In this document: in pieces, positions 8,262-16,842 of the stretch
How the letters are laid out: each line of letters begins with the position of its first letter
Position numbering within the stretch: the first letter of the stretch is position 1
Source of the DNA: Bacteroidales bacterium
Lineage (GTDB): Bacteria; Bacteroidota; Bacteroidia; Bacteroidales; UBA7960
Assembly (NCBI GenBank): GCA_003557965.1
Contig: PWND01000295.1
Span: 1 to 25,320, forward strand
Length of the DNA: 25,320 nt
Reading direction: 5' to 3'
Notes under the pieces: generated by a model
The model's input: only the letters and a program-made list of their open reading frames with translations
What the model was told of the DNA's origin: nothing
Database searches by the model: none
Position numbers and translations under genes: made by a program

Positions 8262-8277
8262 CTAAAAAAGTAGTATA

Positions 8278-9153
8278 ATGGCAGTTTCAATGACAGGATA
8301 TGGCAAAAGTACTTGCCAAATAAATGAGCGGAATATACATATAGAAATCAAAGCACTTAACAGCAAGTCTTTCGATTTATTCCTCAAGTTACCACAGTTT
8401 ATCAGGGAAAAAGAAAGCCAGATAAGAAGTATATTAGCAAAAAAAATTATCAGGGGCAAGGTTGAGCTTATAGTAACTTTTGACACTAATGAATCTTGTG
8501 CTAACTTCAATATAAACAAAACACTTTTTAAGCAGTATTACAAAACCATAAGAAGTACTGCTGAAGAACTTGATGCACCGCTGGGTGATAGCCTTATTAG
8601 CTCTGTTCTGAGAATTCCTGATGTATTATCGCAACAAACTGAGGAGTTTGACTCTGAGAAATGGGAGATTTTTAAAACATCATTAGAAGATGCAATACAG
8701 CAGCTTATCTCTTTCAGGGTTTCTGAAGGGGAGCACATGAAAAAAGACATCAATAATAGTATAATAAAAATCCAGTCACTGCTGGATTTAATAACACCTC
8801 ATGAAAATGAGAGGATAGAAAACATTAAGCAAAAGCTGTCTAATTCACTTTCAAAAATCCAGGAAAAAATTCAGATAGACACAAACAGGTTTGAACAGGA
8901 ATTAGTTTATTATTTAGAGAAGCTCGACATTAATGAGGAAAAGGTAAGGCTTGCAAAACACCTCGAATACTTTAAAGAAACTATTGAAAATGAACAAGGC
9001 AGCGGGAAAAAGCTTGGTTTTATTTCACAGGAAATCGGAAGAGAAATAAACACATTAGGAAGCAAAGCACAACATGCTGAAATACAAAAAATCATTGTAC
9101 AAATGAAAGATGAGTTGGAAAAAATAAAAGAGCAACTTATGAACGTATTATAA
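8278..9153 (+). CDS. yicC: YicC family endoribonuclease
   Basis: A 291-residue YicC protein beginning with the family hallmark SMTGYGKS and carrying the N-terminal YicC-like domain (about 1-155: IEIKALNSKSFDLFLKLP). The C-terminal DUF1732 domain covers about 207-291 (KLGFISQEIGREINTLGSKA). YicC-type proteins have been characterised as RNA endonucleases that take part in small-RNA turnover in other bacteria; the role here is inferred. The gene is followed after 2 bp by gmk, the conserved arrangement of this family. The start is supported by the -7 element 16 nt upstream and by alignment of the SMTGYG motif at residues 4-9. Confidence 0.95.
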   Translation: MAVSMTGYGKSTCQINERNIHIEIKALNSKSFDLFLKLPQFIREKESQIRSILAKKIIRGKVELIVTFDTNESCANFNINKTLFKQYYKTIRSTAEELDAPLGDSLISSVLRIPDVLSQQTEEFDSEKWEIFKTSLEDAIQQLISFRVSEGEHMKKDINNSIIKIQSLLDLITPHENERIENIKQKLSNSLSKIQEKIQIDTNRFEQELVYYLEKLDINEEKVRLAKHLEYFKETIENEQGSGKKLGFISQEIGREINTLGSKAQHAEIQKIIVQMKDELEKIKEQLMNVL

Positions 9154-9155
9154 AT

Positions 9156-9722
9156 ATGAGTGGAAAGTTAATTATAGTTTCAGCACCTTCAGGAGCCGGC
9201 AAAACTAGTATTGTGAAAGCTCTGTTAAGCAGAAATAACAATCTTGAATTTTCGGTATCAGCTTGTTCACGACAAAAGAGAGAGCATGAAGTGCATGGTA
9301 AAGATTATTACTTTATTTCTACAGAAGAATTCAGAAAAAAAATCAAAGAAAATGAGTTTGTAGAATGGGAAGAGGTATATACCGGAAGCTATTACGGCAC
9401 TTTGAAAAGTGAGTTGGAACGTATTTGGTCAAAAGGCAATCATGTAGTTTTTGATGTAGATGTAATTGGAGGCCTAAATATTAAAAAGCAATATAAGAGT
9501 AAAGCTTTGTCAATTTTTATAATGCCTCCAAGCATAGAAGAGTTGAAGAACCGGCTTATAGGAAGGAAAACAGAAACTCCTGAAACGCTTAAAAAAAGAA
9601 TAAATAAAGCAGAATACGAACTACAGTTTGCCAAAGAATTTGATGTTAAGGTAGTTAATGATGATTTGGACAGGGCTATTTCAGAAGCTGAAAAAATCAT
9701 CCAGGATTTTGCTAAAACCTGA
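9156..9722 (+). CDS. gmk: Guanylate kinase
   Basis: This 188-residue protein catalyses ATP-dependent phosphorylation of GMP to GDP. The P-loop is APSGAGKTS (10-18). The GMP-binding region reads SVSACSRQKREHEVHGKDYYF, with the usual Ser, Arg, Glu and Tyr positions present, though the more common SATTR is here SACSR. The region FVEWEEVYTGSYYGT contains the tyrosines that contact GMP, and a FDVDVIGG stretch follows. Length and layout fit the family. It is cotranscribed with yicC (2 bp gap) and ends with TGA, 14 bp from the stop of a convergent TPR gene. Confidence 0.96.
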   Translation: MSGKLIIVSAPSGAGKTSIVKALLSRNNNLEFSVSACSRQKREHEVHGKDYYFISTEEFRKKIKENEFVEWEEVYTGSYYGTLKSELERIWSKGNHVVFDVDVIGGLNIKKQYKSKALSIFIMPPSIEELKNRLIGRKTETPETLKKRINKAEYELQFAKEFDVKVVNDDLDRAISEAEKIIQDFAKT

Positions 9723-9736
9723 CAACTTCGATAGAG

Positions 9737-10477
9737 CTATTTTTTCTGTAATTGGGGTAAATAAACCTCTTTTGCCCACTTATAACGCGGCTCAAAATCT
9801 ATCGCCTTAATTACTGAATTAACTGCTTTCTGAATATTTCCATTAAACTCATGAGCCCTTGCAATTGATATGAGTGTGTTAAGGTAAAGCCATTTGTGAT
9901 TATTCGGGAGCTCAGCATCATACATCTCAATTGCTTTAGTGTAAAATTCAATAGCATCTGATTTTGACCCGCCTAACAATGCAGGTGTATGAAACCTAAC
10001 ATTTCCTTTTTCTATCCATCCACGAGTATAATTTGGGTTTAATTCAACAGATTTATCAGCAGCACTTATGCTTTTAGGCCCAAGGCTTATGCCTTTAAAA
10101 GCATTAATAGATATTTCGAAACCATAAAATGCTGACTTAAATGCTAAAGCCTGGGCTTTATAATTTTCCTTTGCAATAAGCTTTTCAACAAATTTATTTG
10201 CATTTACCAGGTGTTTTTTTGCTTTTGATTGTTCTCCAAAATCAAGATGATAACCGATAGCTCCATAATACGCTAAAACGATATCGTATAATAATTCATT
10301 GGATGGGCTTTTGTTGTATTCCTGAACCATCTCACCAACTATTCTTTCCCATCTGTTAATATCATGGGTAATAAATGACTCATAAATGCTATTTTGAAAA
10401 ATTTTTATATTTGAAGCATAGCTAACAGAAAAAATCCAAAATGCCAGTAAAAACGAACTGATTATTTTGCTGCTCAT
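9737..10477 (-). CDS. Secreted tetratricopeptide-repeat protein, function unknown
   Basis: A 246-residue protein with a Sec signal peptide (residues 1-21, ending SYAS). The rest is helical and TPR-like. Repeats are easiest to see at about 130-190 (AADKSVELNPNYTRGWIEKG, then SDAIEFYTKAIEMYDAELP) and 195-235 (LISIARAHEFNGNIQKAVNS followed by AIDFEPRYKWA). The phrase VRFHTPALLGGSKSDA resembles the 'RFHAPALFGG' element found in other Bacteroidota TPR proteins. A periplasmic protein-protein interaction role is likely, but no partner is evident. It stands alone on the minus strand, convergent with gmk, and ends with TAG. I saw no convincing -7 element upstream. Confidence 0.85.
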   Translation of the reverse strand: MSSKIISSFLLAFWIFSVSYASNIKIFQNSIYESFITHDINRWERIVGEMVQEYNKSPSNELLYDIVLAYYGAIGYHLDFGEQSKAKKHLVNANKFVEKLIAKENYKAQALAFKSAFYGFEISINAFKGISLGPKSISAADKSVELNPNYTRGWIEKGNVRFHTPALLGGSKSDAIEFYTKAIEMYDAELPNNHKWLYLNTLISIARAHEFNGNIQKAVNSVIKAIDFEPRYKWAKEVYLPQLQKK

Positions 10478-10782
10478 AATACCTTAGATTGTTTTTTTAG
10501 AAATAAATGCTGTGTTTTTGCAAGTAAAGGTATTCAAAATTTTATATCTATACAAAACCCTGATATCTTTACTTTGAGCCATATTGCTACCGGCAAATCG
10601 AAGCATCTCCTTAATATCAGTTAATTCGAAAAAATGGAAGTAGAAACAAAACTAAATCTATTAAGTTTTCCCGAACAACAATGAAGTAAAAAATTAAATA
10701 ATGAGTTTTGTCGTTTAAAAAAACAACAAAGCATAATAATTATTGTTTTCATAAGTAATACTTTTGTAAACAAAACATCAAT
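10478..10782. other. Intergenic region between the TPR gene and ispH
   Basis: A 305-bp AT-rich gap between divergent genes. It holds the ispH promoter element at its right end. A 16-codon ATG-to-TGA reading frame (10634-10684) is present but has no supporting signal. I see no tRNA, strong terminator or repeat in it. Confidence 0.6.
10759..10766 (+). promoter_or_regulatory. -7 promoter element of ispH-tadA
   Basis: TACTTTTG matches TAnnTTTG exactly 16 nt upstream of ATG 10783, followed by an A-rich leader without a Shine-Dalgarno sequence. Confidence 0.6.
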
Positions 10783-11634
10783 ATGGGAAAGTTAAACCTT
10801 GAGGCTGTAATTGATCCTGATTCAGGTTTTTGTTTTGGTGTTGTAGAAGCAATTAATAAAGCAGAAAAGGCTTTAGAAGAGGATAATGACTTATTTTGTT
10901 TGGGTGAAATTGTTCATAATGATGAAGAGGTTAGGCGGTTGGCAAGTAAAGGCATGAAAACAATTAGCCATAAAGACCTGGAAAGCATAAGTGGTCAAAC
11001 AGTTTTATTCAGAGCTCACGGGGAGCATCCTGACAGCTATAAAAAAGCGTTAGCAAAAAACAATGTAATTATTGATGCTTCATGCCCCATTATAAAAAAG
11101 CTGCAACAAAAAGTAAAGGAATCGTATCAGAACAATGAGTTTATTATAATTTTCGGGAAGCATGACCATCCTGAAGTAATAGCTTTGAGCGGGCAAATTG
11201 ACAATGATGCTTTAATCATTGAAAGCATTGAGGATATTGAAGTTGATATTATACCCAAAAAGCTTACTATATACAGCCAAACCACACAGTCTATAGAAAA
11301 GTTTTATGAGATTATTGAATTTTTAAAGAAATCCGGCAAGGAAGTAACAATAAAAGACACAATTTGCAGAAGAGTATCAAATCGTCATCCGAGGCTAAAG
11401 AGTTTTTGTAAAAAATATAATAAAGTAATTTTTGTTGGCGGAAAAAAATCTTCTAACGCAAAAGTATTATTTGAGGTTTGTAATGACGTAAACCCTCATG
11501 CCTATTTCATAAGCTCAGTTGATGATATAGACAAAGGCTGGTTTGAACAAGGTGATACTGTTGGGATTTCCGGAGCAACATCTACTCCACATTGGTTAAT
11601 GGAAAAAGTAAGCAGGTATTTAAAAAGTTTATAA
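10783..11634 (+). CDS. ispH: 4-hydroxy-3-methylbut-2-enyl diphosphate reductase
   Basis: IspH (LytB) makes IPP and DMAPP from HMBPP in the last step of the MEP isoprenoid pathway, using a [4Fe-4S] cluster. The three cluster cysteines are visible: Cys17 (SGFCFGV), Cys101 (DASCPII) and Cys195 (DTICRRVSN). Substrate-site residues His45 (VHND), His129 and Glu131 (DHPEV) and Asn200 are also present, as is the C-terminal SGATSTPHWL. Several motifs depart from the enterobacterial form (for example DASCP for DATCP), which is normal for this phylum. Its 283 residues fit the short form without extra domains. It is followed after 2 bp by tadA, so they are probably one transcript. Confidence 0.95.
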   Translation: MGKLNLEAVIDPDSGFCFGVVEAINKAEKALEEDNDLFCLGEIVHNDEEVRRLASKGMKTISHKDLESISGQTVLFRAHGEHPDSYKKALAKNNVIIDASCPIIKKLQQKVKESYQNNEFIIIFGKHDHPEVIALSGQIDNDALIIESIEDIEVDIIPKKLTIYSQTTQSIEKFYEIIEFLKKSGKEVTIKDTICRRVSNRHPRLKSFCKKYNKVIFVGGKKSSNAKVLFEVCNDVNPHAYFISSVDDIDKGWFEQGDTVGISGATSTPHWLMEKVSRYLKSL

Positions 11635-11636
11635 GC

Positions 11637-12086
11637 ATGGTTTTTACAGTATTTTCGGATGAGCATTTCATGAATGAAGCTATAAAAGAAGCACATAAAG
11701 CAGCTGAGCTTGGAGAAGTGCCGGTTGGGGCGATAATTGTTGCAGATAATCAGATTATTGCCAGGGCACATAATCTTACAGAATCTCTGAATGATGTAAC
11801 TGCTCATGCTGAAATGCAGGCAATAACTGCAGCTTCAAATTTTTTGGGTGGCAAATATCTAACAAACTGCGTTTTATATGTAACTCTTGAGCCTTGCTTA
11901 ATGTGTGCAGGTGCCCTATACTGGTCACAAATATCAAAAATCATTTATGCTGCTGATGATGAAAAAAACGGATATTCAAAATATAACAAAAATGCCTTTC
12001 ATCCTAAAACAACCGTGGAAAAAGGAATTAAAGCAGCAGAATGCTCTAAAATAATTACTGAGTTCTTTCAAAAAAGAAGAAACTAA
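11637..12086 (+). CDS. tadA: tRNA-specific adenosine deaminase
   Basis: TadA converts adenosine 34 to inosine in the tRNA anticodon. The 149-residue protein has the cytidine-deaminase-fold signature: His57 and Glu59 in TAHAEMQ (zinc ligand and proton shuttle) and Cys87 and Cys90 in TLEPCLMC (zinc ligands). GEVPVGAIIV is the usual N-terminal strand. The C-terminus (FFQKRRN) is basic, as expected for a tRNA-binding enzyme. I chose ATG 11637, 2 bp after the ispH stop; an in-frame ATG at 11592 would overlap ispH and add 15 residues not typical of the family. Confidence 0.93.
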   Translation: MVFTVFSDEHFMNEAIKEAHKAAELGEVPVGAIIVADNQIIARAHNLTESLNDVTAHAEMQAITAASNFLGGKYLTNCVLYVTLEPCLMCAGALYWSQISKIIYAADDEKNGYSKYNKNAFHPKTTVEKGIKAAECSKIITEFFQKRRN

Positions 12087-12110
12087 ATAAGACTACATTG
12101 TCAGTAATAT

Positions 12111-13523
12111 TTATTTTACCAGGATTTTTGGCTCCATCATATCGTGAATTGCGTATTTAATTCCTTCCCTTCCAATACCGCTATCTTTAATGCCGCCATA
12201 AGGCATGTGGTCAGTTCTGAAAACAGGCACATCATTATGAATAAGCCCTCCTACTTCAATGTTGTTGAAAGCATAATCCAACTCTTTAATATTATTCGTA
12301 AAAATGCCTGCCTGTAGTCCGTAGTTAGTGTTGTTTACCTGGTTAACGGCTTCTTCAAAGCTTTCATAAGGTTGAAGGGTTACAACCGGCCCAAATATTT
12401 CCTGGCATGAAACATTCATATCAGGAGTAACATTTGTTAAAACCGTCGGTTCGTAGTATGCACCATTTCTTTTCCCTCCACATAAAAGCTTTGCTCCATC
12501 ATTTTGTGCCTCATTTACCCAGTCTTCAACTCGCTTAGCATTCGATTCGTCAATCATAGCAGTTATTTCGGTGTCGTGTGATAATGGGTGTCCGTAGTTT
12601 AATTTTTTTACCAAGGGGATAAACTGTTCACAAAAAGTTTCAAAAACATCCTTATGAACAAAAATTCGTTGAGCATGTATGCAAATTTGCCCCTGGTAAG
12701 CAAATCCCCCAACAACGCACCTTGATACGGCATGAGAAATATCAGAGCTTTGAGAAACTATTGTACCTGCATTGCCGCCAAGTTCTAACACAACCTTTTT
12801 TTTGCCGGCACGGGCTTTCATTTTCCATCCAACTTCAGAAGAACCTGTAAAAGTAAGTAGCTTAAAGTCGTCACTGGTAACTATAAGGTCACCAATATTT
12901 CTTTTCATTGGTAAAACAGAATAACTCCCTTTGGGAAACTCTGTCTTATCAATAATTTTTGCAAGTTCTAATGTAGCAAGAGGAGTTGTTGACGCGGGCT
13001 TTAATACTATTGGGCATCCTGCGGCCAATGCGGGTGCTATTTTATGCGCGGCAAGGTTAAGCGGAAAGTTAAACGGGCTTATACCGGCGACAGGGCCTAT
13101 TGGAAAATACTTAACAAGGCCTTCCCGACCTTTACCTTCAACTGCCCAGTCAAGCCTTATGTATTCCATTGGCAAACGTTTAGCTTCTTCAGCAGCAACT
13201 TTAAATGTTTGAACTGCCCTGCGTGCCTCTGCCAGGGCGTATTTCCATGGCTTAGCAGCTTCCTGTGCAATTAATGAAGCAAAGCGCTCTTCATTTTTAG
13301 ATATTTCAGATGCAATAAAATTTAAAGCTTCGCTCTTTTCGTATGCAGCCATTAGCTTCATCTTTGCAAAAGCTTCTTTGGCTTTATCTGAGGCAAACTT
13401 TAGTTCCTCCTCCTCCGCCAGCCATGTTTGAGCAAAATCTTTCCCGTCATAAGGATTAGAAACAAATAAAGTAAGGGGTGTTTCAATAAAGTCACCCCCA
13501 CAGTAAATTTTAAAACATTCCAT
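12111..13523 (-). CDS. NAD(P)-dependent aldehyde dehydrogenase
   Basis: A 470-residue member of the ALDH superfamily. All catalytic landmarks are present: Asn152 in SPFNFPLN, Lys175 in VLKPAS, the coenzyme-binding FTGSSEVG (225-232), general base Glu247 in LELGG and nucleophile Cys281 in GQICIHAQR. The EIFGPVV and PYGGIKDSGIGREG segments appear near the C-terminus. It oxidises an aldehyde to an acid using NAD or NADP. The GQICI form of the cysteine motif is seen in lactaldehyde- and glyceraldehyde-3-phosphate-type subfamilies, but substrate cannot be fixed from the sequence. It starts 11 bp after the stop of a small predicted outer-membrane protein gene and so is probably the second gene of that transcript. 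Confidence 0.92.
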   Translation of the reverse strand: MECFKIYCGGDFIETPLTLFVSNPYDGKDFAQTWLAEEEELKFASDKAKEAFAKMKLMAAYEKSEALNFIASEISKNEERFASLIAQEAAKPWKYALAEARRAVQTFKVAAEEAKRLPMEYIRLDWAVEGKGREGLVKYFPIGPVAGISPFNFPLNLAAHKIAPALAAGCPIVLKPASTTPLATLELAKIIDKTEFPKGSYSVLPMKRNIGDLIVTSDDFKLLTFTGSSEVGWKMKARAGKKKVVLELGGNAGTIVSQSSDISHAVSRCVVGGFAYQGQICIHAQRIFVHKDVFETFCEQFIPLVKKLNYGHPLSHDTEITAMIDESNAKRVEDWVNEAQNDGAKLLCGGKRNGAYYEPTVLTNVTPDMNVSCQEIFGPVVTLQPYESFEEAVNQVNNTNYGLQAGIFTNNIKELDYAFNNIEVGGLIHNDVPVFRTDHMPYGGIKDSGIGREGIKYAIHDMMEPKILVK

Positions 13524-13534
13524 AATTATTTTTT

Positions 13535-14167
13535 TTACCAGGTATTAAATCTGTTAAAACCAGATTGGTTGTGAAAGCCATGATTGATTGGCATAAACGG
13601 GTTATACCCTGATGATATGTTTATTTCAGCACCAAATCGAAAATTCTCACTGAATTTATAATCTAACCCCAGCATCATTCCCTTTATATCATTATTATGC
13701 ATAAGATTATTATTGAACAGCATTGAGGTTTTGTTTTGATCGTACCAGCCTGCACCGGTTATTGTAAGCCTTGAGCTAATATCATAAGCTCCTGCGACAA
13801 AAAACATTGAGCTGGTTAAATTGTTTTGAAACATCCCGTATTCCTGAATTTCTGAATTCATCGAGATTTCAGGAAAAGAAGATGTTGTTCCGGGGTTATA
13901 GTTGCTAATAAAAGCACCTGCTGATATTCTAAAGTCCGGGCTTATTTGCCAGCTCATGGTAGGTGAAATAGTTTGTGAAAACAATGAGCCTGAACCCTGA
14001 AATTGCATAAATGAACCACCCAACATCAGCCCAAAATCAGGAGTAAGCGAAAAACTATTTTCATTTTCATTGCCTATAGCATCAGTGTTGCTTAACAAAC
14101 CATCTTCATTCGCAGCAAAAACACTCATGCCAATAACTGAAAGAATAACAAAAAATAGCGTTTTCAT
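13535..14167 (-). CDS. Predicted small outer-membrane beta-barrel protein, unknown function
   Basis: Starting at ATG 14167, this encodes 210 residues with a clear signal peptide (MKTLFFVILSVIGMSVFAA). An upstream in-frame start at 14200 would put 11 charged residues before it and is less likely. The mature protein consists of alternating beta-strand-like segments such as FRISAGAFISNY, LTITGAGWYDQ and FRFGAEINISSGY, and ends in an aromatic residue (FNTW), as barrel proteins often do. The tail is rich in Asn, His and Gly. I do not recognise a specific family. It precedes the aldehyde dehydrogenase by 11 bp in the same direction, a pairing with no obvious functional logic. Confidence 0.75.
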   Translation of the reverse strand: MKTLFFVILSVIGMSVFAANEDGLLSNTDAIGNENENSFSLTPDFGLMLGGSFMQFQGSGSLFSQTISPTMSWQISPDFRISAGAFISNYNPGTTSSFPEISMNSEIQEYGMFQNNLTSSMFFVAGAYDISSRLTITGAGWYDQNKTSMLFNNNLMHNNDIKGMMLGLDYKFSENFRFGAEINISSGYNPFMPINHGFHNQSGFNRFNTW

Positions 14168-14276
14168 AGTTTTTTTGTTTTTTGTAAAAACGAAATACAA
14201 TAGTGTATTATTTCAACACTACAAAAATAAAAAAAACTAATAGCTAACTCAAACCTTTTAATGATATATTTTTATT

Positions 14277-14284
14277 TAATTTTG
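14277..14284 (+). promoter_or_regulatory. -7 promoter element of the yitT-family gene
   Basis: TAATTTTG matches TAnnTTTG, 18 nt upstream of ATG 14303. Because it lies inside the longer reading that starts at 14261, it argues for the shorter start. Confidence 0.6.
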
Positions 14285-14302
14285 CATAAAAACAAAGATA
14301 TT

Positions 14303-15190
14303 ATGGCAAATAGTAATATTAAAAAACCAAGGTTTAGATATCCTATATTACTGACTATTAAAACGTACTTTTTTATCACTATAGGCTTAATAATATACTC
14401 ATTTGCCTGGACTGCATTTTTGTTGCCTTTTGAATTGGTTTCTGGTGGTATAAGCGGGATTTCCGCAATGATTTATTATTTTGCCGGATATAATTTCGGT
14501 TTAACTTATTTTATTATCAATGCAATATTATTATTTGCCGGAGCAAAAGCTTTAGGATTAAGGCTGGGAATAAAAACGATATATGCAGTATTAGTTATTT
14601 CACTGTTTTTTATATTGTTTAAAGAATATTTTGAAGCTCCTGTGGTTGAAAATTTGTTAATTTCAGCTTTAGCAGGAGGGCTTTTAGCCGGAATAGGCAT
14701 AGGAATTGTTTTTACACAGGGTGGCAGCATAGGTGGAACCGACATTATAGCTATGCTAATTGAAAAGTATCGAGCCATAACTCCCGGAAGAATGATTTTA
14801 TTGTTTGATGTAATCATTATTGGCTCATCATATTTTCTTTTTGAAAGTATAGAAATAGTCGTTTATGGCATTATTATAATGGCTGTAATGTTTTACGCCA
14901 AAGACATGCTGCTGATGGGTGAACGACAAAGTGTACAAATGTTTATCTTTTCCAGGAAGTATGATGAAATAGCTAAGCGAATTGCAAACGATATCGGGCG
15001 AGGAGTAACTCTTGTTAACGCTAAAGGATGGTATAGCAGAGAAGGCAGCTATCTTCTCATGATTGTAGTTAGAAAGCACGAAACATCCAGCGTATATAAA
15101 TCAATCAAAGAAATTGACCCGGAGGCATTTATTACAGTAGCTAACGTTATGGGTGTTTTTGGGAAAGGCTTTGATCCCGTTAAACACTAA
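14303..15190 (+). CDS. YitT family membrane protein (DUF161/DUF2179)
   Basis: A 295-residue integral membrane protein. Hydrophobic segments lie at about 16-37, 44-60, 63-83, 90-107, 118-138 and 166-197. The family motifs VSGGISG (46-52) and GGSIGGTD (140-147) are present. The soluble DUF2179 domain occupies about 209-282 (VTLVNAKGWYSREGSYLLMI). YitT proteins are widespread and poorly understood; a transport role is often suggested. I selected ATG 14303 because a -7 element lies between it and the alternative start at 14261. It converges on the DUF3137 gene with 6 bp between the stops. Confidence 0.9.
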   Translation: MANSNIKKPRFRYPILLTIKTYFFITIGLIIYSFAWTAFLLPFELVSGGISGISAMIYYFAGYNFGLTYFIINAILLFAGAKALGLRLGIKTIYAVLVISLFFILFKEYFEAPVVENLLISALAGGLLAGIGIGIVFTQGGSIGGTDIIAMLIEKYRAITPGRMILLFDVIIIGSSYFLFESIEIVVYGIIIMAVMFYAKDMLLMGERQSVQMFIFSRKYDEIAKRIANDIGRGVTLVNAKGWYSREGSYLLMIVVRKHETSSVYKSIKEIDPEAFITVANVMGVFGKGFDPVKH

Positions 15191-15196
15191 TAAAGC

Positions 15197-16183
15197 CTAT
15201 TGTTTTGTCCAAATCCTATTGTTTAGGTTAAGATCTTCCACAATGCCAACAGCAAGCTGGATATCTTCAAAGTATTCCTGCACAATTTTAAACCTGTTTA
15301 GCTTCTTGAAGTATGAAGGCTCAAATAAGTTCTTGTTATAACCTATTGCAACATATAAAAATGAATTTACAAAAGAAATAAACACAGGGTTTTTATGGCT
15401 TTTCTTAAAATCTGTTATTCTTTTCATTAAAGAGGTTGAAAGCACATACCTGGCTTCTACCTGGTCTTCGCCATATGCAACAAAATACTTATTAAATTCA
15501 AGGTCTTCAAGGCTTATATGCTTTTCCCTTCTGGAAATATTCATTTTTTGGAAAAAACGCGCAAAACTACTTCTTCCAAGCCTGTTAGGCAATACAATAG
15601 TTGATGTTGTAAAGTGCTTGTTAAAATCAGCTATAAAAAATAAGCCCTTAAAAATTCTGTGCCATGTTGTTTTCGTCTTCCCTTTACTGTCAGTTGTTAC
15701 TCGCTTATACTCAGCGTTTATTTCAGAAAACCATATCTTGGTTTTGTCAACAACTCCTTCTACCATGTCATCACCACGATATCGGTCAACATTAGTTAAA
15801 AAAATTCGTGACCGCTGAAAACTATCCAGGCCAATATAATTCTTAGGATTATAACTTAAATCAGGACTTATAAAAGTAACAATAGCCTTTATTACCTGTT
15901 CCTTAAAGTCACTATAAAAAGTTTTATCTCTTCCTTTAACATAAAAAAACACTATAGCAACAATTATTGAGATTATGACTCCCACAAAAACTTTTAAAGA
16001 GTAGTAATCATCTTTTGGGAAAAACAAACTAGCGGAAGCCATGGTAAATAAGATTCCTATAGCTGCAACTAAAAAAGACCACAATACAAACCTTAAAATT
16101 CTCTTTCGCCGTTTTTCAAGCAGTGAGAGATTTTCATGCATTGATTTATTATAGAAATCCTTGAACTCTTTTAATGTCTTCAT
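15197..16183 (-). CDS. DUF3137 domain-containing membrane protein
   Basis: This 328-residue protein has a basic N-terminus with a heptad-like stretch, two membrane helices (about 30-54 and 63-82) and a large cytosolic-type DUF3137 region (about 90-328). The region includes the family's typical ending, YFEDIQLAVGIVEDLNLNNR. The function is unknown. It lies 15 bp downstream of a lemA gene in the same direction, an association seen repeatedly in Bacteroidota and other bacteria, which suggests the two act together at the membrane. It ends with TAG. The family call rests on the motif and the LemA neighbour. Confidence 0.85.
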   Translation of the reverse strand: MKTLKEFKDFYNKSMHENLSLLEKRRKRILRFVLWSFLVAAIGILFTMASASLFFPKDDYYSLKVFVGVIISIIVAIVFFYVKGRDKTFYSDFKEQVIKAIVTFISPDLSYNPKNYIGLDSFQRSRIFLTNVDRYRGDDMVEGVVDKTKIWFSEINAEYKRVTTDSKGKTKTTWHRIFKGLFFIADFNKHFTTSTIVLPNRLGRSSFARFFQKMNISRREKHISLEDLEFNKYFVAYGEDQVEARYVLSTSLMKRITDFKKSHKNPVFISFVNSFLYVAIGYNKNLFEPSYFKKLNRFKIVQEYFEDIQLAVGIVEDLNLNNRIWTKQ

Positions 16184-16198
16184 AAGCCAAAGAAATAA

Positions 16199-16765
16199 TT
16201 AGATGCTAAAAAGCGACTTTACATCAACATTTTGCCTTTCTTTTTCTGAAATTTCAAACAACAGCTTAGTTTTAAAACCAAACATCATTGCAAAAACATT
16301 TGACGGGAACATTTGAACTGCGTTGTTATAATCTGTTACAGCAGCATTATAGGCTCTTCTGGCTGCTGATAACTGCTCTTCAACTTCGTTTAATGATCCC
16401 TGCAACTGCAGGAAGTTTTGATTTGCTTTAAGGTCCGGATAGTTTTCAACTGCTACCATAATTCCACCCATTGCCCTGCTTATTTTATTATTAAGGTCAA
16501 CCTTTTCATTATCGCTTAAATTGCCCGACATTGCTTTTGCTCTAAGCTCTGTTATTTCTGTCAGTGTTTCCCTTTCATGTTCCATATATTTTTGAACTGT
16601 AGCAACCAGGTTTGGAATTAAGTCATATCGCTTTTTTGCCATTGCATCAATGGTTGCAAAAGCTTTTTCGGCATTATTACGCCTTCTTACAAGCCGGTTA
16701 TAGCCCAATATAATAAAAAGCAATAGAACACCGGCTAAAATCAACAATACTACAGAATTTTCCAT
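16199..16765 (-). CDS. lemA: LemA family protein
   Basis: A 188-residue LemA protein with a single N-terminal membrane helix (about 5-21) and a long helical domain. Its family motifs are RRRNNAEKAFATIDAMAKKR followed by YDLIPNLVATVQKYMEHE, and later ENYPDLKANQNFLQLQGSL. The C-terminal VTDYNNAVQMFPSNVFAMMF is also characteristic. The N-terminal helix anchors it with the bundle facing the cytoplasm or envelope, as in other LemA proteins; the molecular function is not known. It is the first gene of a two-gene unit with the DUF3137 gene. A weak -7-like TAATTTTA lies on the minus strand at 16799-16806. Confidence 0.92.
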   Translation of the reverse strand: MENSVVLLILAGVLLLFIILGYNRLVRRRNNAEKAFATIDAMAKKRYDLIPNLVATVQKYMEHERETLTEITELRAKAMSGNLSDNEKVDLNNKISRAMGGIMVAVENYPDLKANQNFLQLQGSLNEVEEQLSAARRAYNAAVTDYNNAVQMFPSNVFAMMFGFKTKLLFEISEKERQNVDVKSLFSI

Positions 16766-16842
16766 TTTTTAATCTTTTTTGTTTGTAATAAATTTTGCTA
16801 AAATTACGCTTTTTTATCGGTTTAAAAGTGACAGCAGCCCTT

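Noticed and set aside
10634..10684. 16-residue reading frame upstream of ispH
   Set aside because: No promoter, no recognisable sequence and lengths like this are common by chance.
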